Below the pieces are notes generated by a model. The model was given only the letters and a program-made list of their open reading frames with translations, searched no databases and had not been told where the DNA came from. Shown in pieces: positions 1 to 6,987 of a stretch of DNA of 64,000 nucleotides. The DNA lies in contig CAIUSO010000091.1 of assembly GCA_903901875.1 (NCBI GenBank), positions 19,712-83,711 on the forward strand, written 5' to 3'. Position 1 is the first letter of the stretch. Each line of letters opens with the position of its first letter. Source of the stretch: an uncultured Geobacteraceae bacterium. GTDB lineage: Bacteria > Desulfobacterota > Desulfuromonadia > Geobacterales > Pseudopelobacteraceae. Made by a program: the position numbers and the translations under genes.

Positions 1-781
1 CAATCCACTGCTGGATGAGTTTCTTGTTGGTGATCTTGACGGATCGGCTGTCAATCTGCCTGACTCCCCACCGGTGCCGGAGCTTCCCGAAACACTGGTG
101 GAACTTGCCGCTGTTTCTGGTAGGGTTCCCGAAAACGAACATCATCGGTTCACCGTCGGTCAAACCACCTTCGGCAACCTCGAAGATAGGGTCCGGTACC
201 GCTGAGCCTTCGTCAAAGATGTAGAATGGTGTCGAGTTAGCGGCATGCAGACCGGCAAAAGCCTCGCTGTTTTCCTCTCGGCACGTCTGGGCGTCACAAC
301 GCCATGACTCGGGATAATCCTTGTGGACCATCTTCATCGAGCCCTTTCCGGTTGACACCTGAAACCAATGGCCGGTGATGCATCGCTTTGTCCATGTTGC
401 CACTTGGGCCCACGTCTTCGTCTCAAGCTGAGGCGCAGTATTCGCCGTGATAATGCCACGGGCAAAAGGTCGGGTGGACATGATCCAGTTGGTGAGCCAG
501 GCAACCATTGCCGACTTGCCTATGCCGTGGCCTGATGATATCGCCTCGCGGATCGGCTCCACTGAATGCTGGCCGTCGAAACCGCGCTCCCTGACTTTCT
601 TGCCCAGCTCGTCAAGGAACTGGCAGGCCCAGAGGTCAGGCCCATACTTGCACTTGAAACCGGAAGCATACGGCTCTTCCAGTTCCACCATCGAAAGGGC
701 CGGGTCGGTGTCCCACTCGTAAGCGTAAATGACAAAGCCCAAGGGATCGTCGTAGAAACGACCCATGTGCTCCATCAGCAT
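1..781 (-). CDS. Phage terminase large subunit, N-terminal part (runs off window)
   Basis: Packaging ATPase that drives phage DNA into the prohead. Reading the minus strand from 781 gives an open frame of 260 codons to the window edge, beginning MLMEHMGRFYDDPLGFV. It contains a Walker A-type loop SSGHGIGKSA (around residue 85), a Walker B-like FYIFDEGSA (around residue 190), and the FGNPTRNSGKF and RQIDSRSV segments usual in this TerL family. The C-terminal nuclease domain is outside the window. A GTG at 803-805 is an alternative start that would overlap terS; no strong ribosome site settles it. It follows terS directly, the normal packaging order. Confident on family. Confidence 0.9.
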   Translation of the reverse strand, partial: MLMEHMGRFYDDPLGFVIYAYEWDTDPALSMVELEEPYASGFKCKYGPDLWACQFLDELGKKVRERGFDGQHSVEPIREAISSGHGIGKSAMVAWLTNWIMSTRPFARGIITANTAPQLETKTWAQVATWTKRCITGHWFQVSTGKGSMKMVHKDYPESWRCDAQTCREENSEAFAGLHAANSTPFYIFDEGSAVPDPIFEVAEGGLTDGEPMMFVFGNPTRNSGKFHQCFGKLRHRWGVRQIDSRSVKITNKKLIQQWI

Positions 782-788
782 TTGTTCG

Positions 789-1169
789 CTATTTAATTCC
801 GGCACGAGCGGCAGCCCCCATGATTTTGGTACAGTCGATTACGCCAGCAACTTCGATCTTGTCGGTGAACATTTTGAGGTGACGCCCGAGCAACTCATTT
901 GCCTTGAGAGCTTCGTTTAGTTTTCCCGCTTGCATAGCCCTTGTCCTGATATCGATAATGGACTGGAGGACATTATCCGCGCTCAGATTTAATTTTTTAG
1001 AACGTTCTGAAACTGCTTTTTCGATTGCAGCAGCAACGTTATTTTTCGTTATCAACTGCCGTCCGATATTTGCGTCTTTGTACCCAGCTCTCCCCGCTGC
1101 CGCAGTAGCGTTCAGATCAATGAGATACTCCTCAACGAACTTCTGCTGTTTTGAGGTGAGCTTGCTCAT
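789..1169 (-). CDS. Phage terminase small subunit (Terminase_2 type)
   Basis: DNA-recognition subunit of the packaging motor, 126 aa. The N terminus (LTSKQQKFVEEYLIDLNATA followed by AGYKD) is the helix-turn-helix start typical of Terminase_2/XtmA small subunits; the rest is helical. It ends at 789, just upstream of the large-subunit ATG at 781. The ATG at 1169 is one nucleotide after the stop of a 10-codon micro-frame (1171-1203), which suggests translational coupling. An AAAGG eight bases upstream is the likely ribosome site. Confidence 0.88.
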   Translation of the reverse strand: MSKLTSKQQKFVEEYLIDLNATAAAGRAGYKDANIGRQLITKNNVAAAIEKAVSERSKKLNLSADNVLQSIIDIRTRAMQAGKLNEALKANELLGRHLKMFTDKIEVAGVIDCTKIMGAAARAGIK

Positions 1170-1170
1170 A

Positions 1171-1203
1171 TCAGCAGCCTTTACCGCCTTTTTTCTTTGC
1201 CAT
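1171..1203 (-). CDS. Possible 10-residue leader peptide before terS
   Basis: Minus-strand frame MAKKKGGKGC followed by TGA, then one base, then the terS ATG. A GGGGAAG lies just upstream of its ATG, a good ribosome site. The TGATATG junction resembles translational coupling. No homolog is recalled; it may be a translated leader or chance. Confidence 0.35.
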   Translation of the reverse strand: MAKKKGGKGC

Positions 1204-1222
1204 GGCTTCCCCCTTTAAAAAG

Positions 1223-1257
1223 TCAAAAGGGCCCGAAGCGTAAAACGCCGGGCCCTT
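1223..1257 (-). terminator. Strong hairpin before the packaging genes
   Basis: Perfect 9-bp arms AAGGGCCCG (1227-1235) and CGGGCCCTT (1249-1257), with an inner GCG/CGC pair. On the minus strand the hairpin is followed by a T-rich run (TTTTGACTTTTT), as in intrinsic terminators. It lies between the gene at 1374-1640 and terS, so packaging transcription must either read through or start within about 20 bp. A 20-codon frame with a GAGGGAA ribosome site (1223-1285, MKKKAPHITEGPG...) spans the hairpin and could be a leader. Confidence 0.6.
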
Positions 1258-1373
1258 CAGTGATATGTGGAGCTTTCTTTTTCATAGTTCCCTCGCGACT
1301 GCGAGCACTTGGCTGTTATCAATAATCCAGAATTACAACAACAATATCGTCCCTGTCAAAGGGCGAACGTTTT

Positions 1374-1640
1374 TCACCCTGGGATTCTCCCCACAATCGC
1401 CAGGCTATCCGCGAAAGACTTCTCTTTGACTTCCTGCTTTTCCCTGAACACGCGATCCACTTCAATGAACACCAGCAGATTGATCAGGGTATCTTTGTCA
1501 AAGTACTTCGCTTCAATCCCAGCGAATGCAGGGACGATGTTAGCCTGATCCGCCACTGAGCGGAGGTAGTCAGCCGCTTCCTTCACCATATCTTCCGTCA
1601 ATCCTTCCGGTAAAACTTCCTCTAAAACTTCCTCGTTCAT
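1374..1640 (-). CDS. Small acidic phage protein, unknown
   Basis: An 88-residue protein starting MNEEVLEEVLPEGLTEDM. The start at 1640 is preferred to longer in-frame options because AAAGGGGGTC lies just upstream and because the 1637 stop of the preceding zinc protein overlaps it by four bases. It is rich in Glu/Asp and predicted largely helical, with no recognised motif, signal peptide or membrane segment. Position in the operon between a zinc-binding protein and terminase suggests a packaging-adjacent or late-regulatory accessory gene, but nothing in the sequence proves a role. Confidence 0.6.
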   Translation of the reverse strand: MNEEVLEEVLPEGLTEDMVKEAADYLRSVADQANIVPAFAGIEAKYFDKDTLINLLVFIEVDRVFREKQEVKEKSFADSLAIVGRIPG

Positions 1641-1861
1641 ACTGACCCCCTTTTGTGTTTTAACGCTAATCTGTTGCTCCCGCCCAAAACCTCCGAAATG
1701 TTGTACCAGGGGAAATACCCGCAGCCTGGACACTTCTCTGCTACCTGGCCTTCCTCGAAGCAATCCGTATCCTCATCCAAAGCATCGAAGCTATCGTTAC
1801 ACCCGCAGCGTACCATCCTCTTTCCGTGCGGTGTTTTGCTGTACCTTGTCATTGGTGTCAA
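1637..1861 (-). CDS. Small phage zinc-ribbon-like protein
   Basis: A 74-residue protein with Cys pairs: RCGCND near residue 18 and KCPGCGYFPWY near residue 43, plus one more Cys between them. Two CxC/CxxC knuckles this far apart suggest one bound zinc. Its stop overlaps the start of the next gene (1640) by four bases, so the two are probably translated together. It is the first gene after the 342-bp TGTAATG-repeat region, so any promoter there would drive it. Function not recognised. Confidence 0.6.
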   Translation of the reverse strand: MTPMTRYSKTPHGKRMVRCGCNDSFDALDEDTDCFEEGQVAEKCPGCGYFPWYNISEVLGGSNRLALKHKRGSV

Positions 1862-2203
1862 ATCCTCCTCATTACAAATGTAATGCTTATAAATCAGTAT
1901 GTTGCAAGGCTTTTTAGGCTAAAATGGTCGGTTTGTAATGCGATGTAATGAAAATGTAATGCTCTAAGTTATTGATTACAAATAACAAACCCTCTATAAA
2001 TAACAATACATTACAGTAATATATAATATATACACTATACGCGCGTGCGTGTACGTGTACGTGTACGCACATGTATGCGTGTGTGGGGTTATTTTTCTGA
2101 TTGTAATGTAATTTCGTAAGGTGTTCGATATAGTTAGACATTTTGTCTTTTTTCCTGTAATGGAATCGTAATGTTGTAATGAAATCAGCTCGTGCGCGGC
2201 TTT
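1862..2203. promoter_or_regulatory. Phage intergenic control region with TGTAATG array
   Basis: No convincing gene. Exact TGTAATG (either strand) occurs at 1870-1876, 1879-1885, 1934-1940, 1944-1950, 1955-1961, 2009-2015, 2102-2108, 2156-2162 and 2175-2181, with near copies at 1974-1980, 2107-2113 and 2167-2173. The first two form a 7-bp inverted repeat with a 2-bp gap. Copies in the 1934 and 2156 groups are about one helical turn apart (8-11 bp). This looks like a cooperative protein-binding array: phage operators for the downstream late genes, or iterons of a replication origin. Confidence 0.6.
2036..2085. repeat. 50-bp perfect alternating pyrimidine-purine tract
   Basis: Every base from 2036 to 2085 alternates pyrimidine and purine, mostly CG, TG/CA and TA steps with repeated GTGTAC units. 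An alternating AT-rich run (2026-2035) abuts it. Such tracts readily adopt left-handed Z-DNA or unwind under negative supercoiling. It sits in the middle of the TGTAATG array. Confidence 0.8.
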
Positions 2204-2503
2204 TTATTGTTGGCTGCACAGATCGTGCACAACTTGTGCACGAGTCGATTCGTACCCTCTATTTTTGTTTTTCTGGATCATTCTTGTGATCACTTCGAGC
2301 GGATGCAGTCCATATTCACGCTCAATAATCCATAATAACGTCATGGCGGCCTGCATCACGTCGGCTGCTTCCTCTGCCACTCTACTGATATTTGGCTCAT
2401 GATAATATGCCTGATATAGTTCTTCCAGCTCTCCAGAGATGTATTTTATTTGCTCATATTTACCGTTAGTATCAGCGTATTTGAGGCGCGGTAATAGTAT
2501 CAT
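2204..2503 (-). CDS. MazG-like nucleotide pyrophosphohydrolase
   Basis: A 99-residue protein fitting a compact all-alpha NTP pyrophosphohydrolase. The first metal-binding motif is GELEELYQA (about residues 25-33) and the second EEAADVMQA (about 44-52), the ExxE...ExxD pattern of MazG. Phage MazG proteins are thought to adjust host nucleotide or alarmone pools, or clear aberrant dNTPs. Its start overlaps the primase stop codon (2500-2503), so the two are coupled. Last gene before the TGTAATG region. Confidence 0.7.
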   Translation of the reverse strand: MILLPRLKYADTNGKYEQIKYISGELEELYQAYYHEPNISRVAEEAADVMQAAMTLLWIIEREYGLHPLEVITRMIQKNKNRGYESTRAQVVHDLCSQQ

Positions 2504-5139
2504 GCTCCCTCCGTAACATATGATAACGGCAGCATCTTAGTACGCACCGCTCCGCCTGAAAACCATGTCGGTTTATCCGAAGTTACTGCGCCAGGCAAGC
2601 GACCGATGATCTGCGCCCAGTTCGCTGGCCACGTTGTGCGCTCCATGATTTTCTTAAGCTCTCCGTGCTGATTTGCAATACAGAAGCCGCCCTGTACAAC
2701 CCTGAAACCATGATTTTTGAGTGCTGTTTGAGCCGGACTATTTTCATCAATAAACATCGTTGCCGAAACTGTGCGAATCAACTCCGCAATACTGACATTA
2801 TCTCCTGACGGCATGCGTACCAGGTGTTCAAGCATTGCCGCTAAGCAGCGCAGCTCGTCGGTCTGTTCCTGCGTTATTTTATGCTCAGTCCAATCAATCG
2901 ACTGCACAAACCTCATAGCATCATCCTTGTTTATCACTCCTGTTGATCGGAGGGCCCAATCACCCGCAAGCATGGCCCCTATCTGGTCGCCAGCGCGTTT
3001 ATTCTCCATAACTAACCCCACAGCATCAGAAAAAATAAGAGCATTCTGTACAATTACCGGGATATTTTTAACCATTCGGGCACGAAGTGCAGAGCAAAAA
3101 TCATCCGTTATGGTATCTTTCCAGAGTGGAATAATTACTTCCTGAAAATGCTTGCCACCATCGTTCTTGTTTCTGAGTGTCAGTACCGATATTCGGGACT
3201 GATCCGCCTGTTGCGTCTGAGATATGCCAATTGATGCGAAACAGAACATAGAACGAATCCTGAATGCCTGGGCCCGTCCGCCCATAGTACCCTTGTAAAT
3301 ACTGCCGCCAGATTCGCTGGACGCCTGCCGTGCAAGTTCTAATATCTGCTGCATGCGTTGATGCGCCTTCTGGTCTTCCCCCTCAGCCTCGTCAAAAATA
3401 ACCGGCCTGGCATCGGCACCTAGTGCCTGCCTGATCCCCGCCTCTGACGTTGCACCCTGGACTATGAGCGCACCAGGACCGGAAACCGGTCTAACGATAT
3501 TGTCAATAATCCATGACTTGCCACATCCAGCCCCGCCCGTGATTTGAATATGTGGTCTCCAGGAAAGAGCTCCACATATAGCAGACAGAGCGCACCACCC
3601 GGCAAGCAGCTTTCCGCTTATATCGCCACGCTGCCATGACAATGCGTCACAGAGTTTTTCCAACTTAATAGCCTCTCTATTCGGAAGGGTGTCTTTCCCG
3701 ATATCGAACTTCATTTTAATTGATCGCTCATAGATGAATTCTGAGTCCAGTTTCTCAATTTTGACCGGGGATCCATTAACGATCAATTCATTGCCAACGT
3801 GGACAACGGATCTATCTGCGTCGAACCATGCACCGCGCCCCCTGATTTTATTTGAATCGTACACACCGATCGACTGATTGATTTGAATCATTGCGTTGGC
3901 CGCTTTATCAACATCCATTCCGCCGTTTTTACCACCGTTGAAATCAGAAGCTTCCCAACGTTGCAGCGGAGCCAACTCCATCAAGTGAGACCTGGTATGT
4001 TCCGGAGCACGCAATACCTTTACTTGCCGTGTACCATGTGGCAGATAGAAATAATCGCCATGATTGTACCCGAGTAATTTAAATGGTAGGGAATGGAATG
4101 GGTTCGGGGCTTTGTCGCAGTCGTACGGATCTATAAAATCTTCAGGGCAAGGTTCGTAGTCAGGATTGTATTCTTCCATCGGAGGTGGAAACAGACAGAC
4201 TCTAACTGCATCCAGGTTAACCAGGTTGTACAAATCGTTAAAATCTGTCGGGTGTGACGATGTATCAACGAATCTTGGAAATCGGACCGCTGCTGTGATA
4301 GAACAGGCAGCTTCTTCAGCCTTGACCCTCCCAGTATTAATCCGCTTCCCGCCGTTCAATTCGCACGGAACCTCATGATAAACAATTGAGCCATCTTCTT
4401 TCGTTTCTTTTGCCCAGCGGTCATCATCACCAGCAATAATATAATTCCAGTCAGGGCGCTTTGCCCTTGCAGCCTCAGCAACGGCCTTCAAGTTTCCTGC
4501 CACGAACGCAATTAATACAGCATGACCGGTTGCCTGGTGGATCGATGCACCCGTTGCATAACCTTCAGTGATAATCAACGTGTTATCGACCGGCTTACCG
4601 ATCATATGGACAGCTCCGGAAATATCAACTCCGGTCTTGAAAACCTTCGTCCCATCAGGCTTGATAAACTGCAAGCCGCGCAACTCATTTTTAAGAGATT
4701 TAATCGGCACCAGGAGCGCGTCACCCATCAGACGGAGGCCAAAGGCCTTGACCTGCTTACGTTGCAGATATAGGTGATCATCTGTAGCCGGTGCAGCTGC
4801 AGACCATATTGTTTTACATTTTTCAACGCACTCTTCCGCGGCCTGCTTGCGGTCTTCAGCCTGTCTGCGCCGAAGGTCTTCTTGCCGCTTGCGATATTCT
4901 TTCTTTTCTTCGTCGGTCAGTTCTTTGGTGTCGCGGCTACACCACTTGATTGCCCCGTTACTGTTGCCTACCCATCGACCAAATGCGCCAGACTGTAAGC
5001 CGTTATCGGCGGGATAGAGGATATACCAGTTCTTTTTGTTCTGCGGTTTGTCGGACGGCCCGGCGTACCGGTGCAGCTTGCCATCGTCTAGTAATGTATC
5101 GGGTGCGTCCAACCCCGCCTCACGCATAGCATTTATCAT
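2500..5139 (-). CDS. Phage primase-helicase (Toprim + DUF927)
   Basis: An 879-residue replication protein. The N-terminal part has a basic, Lys/Arg-rich helix (about 75-105). A Toprim domain follows, with LIITEGYATGASI near 190 and IIAGDDD near 235 as the metal-binding Glu and Asp motifs. The C-terminal half is a DUF927-type ATPase: Walker A GGAGCGKSWI (near 535) and Walker B PVIFDEAEG (near 575). Proteins of this make-up prime and unwind phage or plasmid DNA. The absence of an obvious CHC2 zinc finger at the N terminus is typical of this subgroup. Followed by mazG-like, preceded by the VRR-NUC nuclease. Confidence 0.85.
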   Translation of the reverse strand: MINAMREAGLDAPDTLLDDGKLHRYAGPSDKPQNKKNWYILYPADNGLQSGAFGRWVGNSNGAIKWCSRDTKELTDEEKKEYRKRQEDLRRRQAEDRKQAAEECVEKCKTIWSAAAPATDDHLYLQRKQVKAFGLRLMGDALLVPIKSLKNELRGLQFIKPDGTKVFKTGVDISGAVHMIGKPVDNTLIITEGYATGASIHQATGHAVLIAFVAGNLKAVAEAARAKRPDWNYIIAGDDDRWAKETKEDGSIVYHEVPCELNGGKRINTGRVKAEEAACSITAAVRFPRFVDTSSHPTDFNDLYNLVNLDAVRVCLFPPPMEEYNPDYEPCPEDFIDPYDCDKAPNPFHSLPFKLLGYNHGDYFYLPHGTRQVKVLRAPEHTRSHLMELAPLQRWEASDFNGGKNGGMDVDKAANAMIQINQSIGVYDSNKIRGRGAWFDADRSVVHVGNELIVNGSPVKIEKLDSEFIYERSIKMKFDIGKDTLPNREAIKLEKLCDALSWQRGDISGKLLAGWCALSAICGALSWRPHIQITGGAGCGKSWIIDNIVRPVSGPGALIVQGATSEAGIRQALGADARPVIFDEAEGEDQKAHQRMQQILELARQASSESGGSIYKGTMGGRAQAFRIRSMFCFASIGISQTQQADQSRISVLTLRNKNDGGKHFQEVIIPLWKDTITDDFCSALRARMVKNIPVIVQNALIFSDAVGLVMENKRAGDQIGAMLAGDWALRSTGVINKDDAMRFVQSIDWTEHKITQEQTDELRCLAAMLEHLVRMPSGDNVSIAELIRTVSATMFIDENSPAQTALKNHGFRVVQGGFCIANQHGELKKIMERTTWPANWAQIIGRLPGAVTSDKPTWFSGGAVRTKMLPLSYVTEGA

Positions 5140-5167
5140 TGCACCCTCGGAATTTTTTTAGGAATAA

Positions 5168-5554
5168 TTACAACAGCGGATTACAAACACCCAGAGCTTC
5201 ATCAACTGACCGGACCACTCCGGCCAGGCCTCCGGCACGGCGAACGGCATTTATGAAATTAATCTGCTCCATGGTGGGTTTGCCCGAGGGGGTCTTTACC
5301 TCCAAGGCGAGAAATAACGCGACGGGCTTGCCTACCATGTCCGGAGTGACCGTTATTGAACGCCACCCCACAAGGTCAGAGGATCCGACGCACAAACCGA
5401 ACTGCACCCGCCGCCCGTTGACGATATGGTACTGGCCACCCTCCTGCTTGACTACCTGGCCCAGGACGCCGTTGCCGGTGTTGTTCCGGAATACAGTGGC
5501 GCCGGTCTGACTGGCTGCGAGCATAATCTGTTTTTGAATGTTGTTTTCGGTCAT
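5168..5554 (-). CDS. VRR-NUC domain nuclease
   Basis: A 128-residue protein starting MTENNIQKQIMLAAS. The pattern FRNNTGNGV, then GSSDLVGW and FLALEVKTPSGKPT, is the D...ExK core of the VRR-NUC branch of the PD-(D/E)XK fold: Asp in SSDLVG, Glu and Lys in LEVKTP. Stand-alone phage VRR-NUC proteins resemble Holliday-junction or flap-cutting nucleases. Longer in-frame starts exist, but the ATG at 5554 overlaps the helicase stop by four bases, the coupling seen throughout this operon. Probably works with the SF2 helicase. Confidence 0.85.
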   Translation of the reverse strand: MTENNIQKQIMLAASQTGATVFRNNTGNGVLGQVVKQEGGQYHIVNGRRVQFGLCVGSSDLVGWRSITVTPDMVGKPVALFLALEVKTPSGKPTMEQINFINAVRRAGGLAGVVRSVDEALGVCNPLL

Positions 5555-6987
5555 GACGCATATGCCAGCGACGGAGAGCCGCCGCGCTGCTGTCGTGCCC
5601 GGTACCGATGATATGCCCAGCCCGGCGCATACCCGCGACGCTCTGCCAGTGCTTGGAAATCCTGCAATGTGCGGCACTGCCCCTCTTCCCTGCGCTGGAA
5701 CATTTTCTTGCGGTCTGCTTCAATCTCGGCCAACCGCTTTGCGTCCAGCTCCTGCAGCTCACCCTCAGCCTGCTCTATCTCCCGGGCGGTAACCTCATAC
5801 ACATAACCACAGAATGGACAGCGCGGCGCGGGAACGTGCACGGCGTAACACTGTTCACACTGCTTGACTTTAATATTTTGCTCGTCGTTTTTCTTCTTGG
5901 TGCTCTTGTTATCGCCATCCAGCGTCCATTCCCTATCCTCGTCCGGCATACCGTGCCGCATGACGTTGCCGACATGGTCCAGGATGATGGCGTATTTTTT
6001 GCCGGAATACATCCGGAGCGACCGCCCTACCTGCTGGAGATACAGACCCATCGATGCGGTAGGCCTCAGAAGGATCGCCGCACCTACGATCGGGATGTCA
6101 GTGCCCTCGCTGATAATGTCGCAGCTGGTGAGAACATGCAGACCACCATTCCCCAGGGCGCTGATACGGGCCTTGCGGTCGTTGTCGTGCATGGTACCGT
6201 CGATACTTGCCGCCTGAAAACCGGCTGCCCGAAACTGTTCGGCTACGTGCTCGGCATGGGCCACCGACGAACAAAACGCGATCGCCGGGATCCCGTTGGC
6301 CAACTTCTGGTAATGCTTCACCGCGCAGCCGGTAATGACTGGTTTATCGAGTGCCGCGGCCGATTCAGCCGTTACGAATTCTCCGTATTTTTTGCGGAGG
6401 TTCGACAGATCCGCTCCGATCGGCGGGGCGTAGATTTTCGGCTCTGCCAGAAAACCCTGCTTGATCAGTGCGGAAACAGTAGGGCCATTCACCATTGAAT
6501 CAAAGAACCCGCCGGAGGATCGACCGAGACCTTTCCCGTCAAGCCGTACAGGAGTGGCAGTCACTCCCAGGATGTTGGCTTGCGAGAAATGAGCGAAAAT
6601 CTTTGCCCAGGACGCGGCACCGGCATGATGACACTCATCGGAGATGATCAGCTGTGGAGTGTGAATCTTAGTCAGCCGCTTCACAAGCGTCTGCACGCTG
6701 GCCACCTGGACGTTATCCCATGTGGGTGTGTAACCTGGTGCGATGATGCCGTGCTCGACACCGATCTCCTGCAATGAAGCAGAAGTCTGTCTGATGAGCT
6801 CCTGCCGGTGTACCAGGATAAGGACGCGGTTACCTCTCTTGCTGGCACCCTCGGTGATGTAGGAAAACACGACGGTCTTGCCGCCGCCTGTGGGGAGTTG
6901 GTAAAGGACGTTGCGGTCACCCCTCCGGAATCGCTCCCGGAGGGCTTGAACGCCAGTTTGTTGATAGTCGCGAAGTTCAAATTTCAC
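5551..6987 (-). CDS. Phage SF2 DNA helicase (DEAD/ResIII family)
   Basis: A 478-residue superfamily-2 helicase. Motif I is PTGGGKTVVF (near 30), motif II DECHH (near 117), motif III VTATP (near 140), and motif VI a QQVGRSLRM segment (near 320). A C-terminal four-Cys knuckle, CEQCYAV...RCPFCGY (about 375-398), is a zinc ribbon, then a coiled tail. Lies between the SbcC-like ATPase (4-bp overlap) and VRR-NUC (4-bp overlap), so these three form a tightly coupled recombination/replication block. Likely unwinds branched DNA for the nuclease. Confidence 0.88.
   Translation of the reverse strand: MKFELRDYQQTGVQALRERFRRGDRNVLYQLPTGGGKTVVFSYITEGASKRGNRVLILVHRQELIRQTSASLQEIGVEHGIIAPGYTPTWDNVQVASVQTLVKRLTKIHTPQLIISDECHHAGAASWAKIFAHFSQANILGVTATPVRLDGKGLGRSSGGFFDSMVNGPTVSALIKQGFLAEPKIYAPPIGADLSNLRKKYGEFVTAESAAALDKPVITGCAVKHYQKLANGIPAIAFCSSVAHAEHVAEQFRAAGFQAASIDGTMHDNDRKARISALGNGGLHVLTSCDIISEGTDIPIVGAAILLRPTASMGLYLQQVGRSLRMYSGKKYAIILDHVGNVMRHGMPDEDREWTLDGDNKSTKKKNDEQNIKVKQCEQCYAVHVPAPRCPFCGYVYEVTAREIEQAEGELQELDAKRLAEIEADRKKMFQRREEGQCRTLQDFQALAERRGYAPGWAYHRYRARQQRGGSPSLAYAS

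Noticed and set aside
1914..2219. 101-codon minus-strand frame over the TGTAATG and alternating-sequence region
   Set aside because: Translation is low complexity (repeated HVHV/YMCV) made by the alternating tract; start lies inside the MazG-like gene and no homolog is known.
5608..6498. 296-codon plus-strand frame inside the helicase
   Set aside because: Antisense to a well-supported helicase gene with all motifs; the translation has no recognisable domain.
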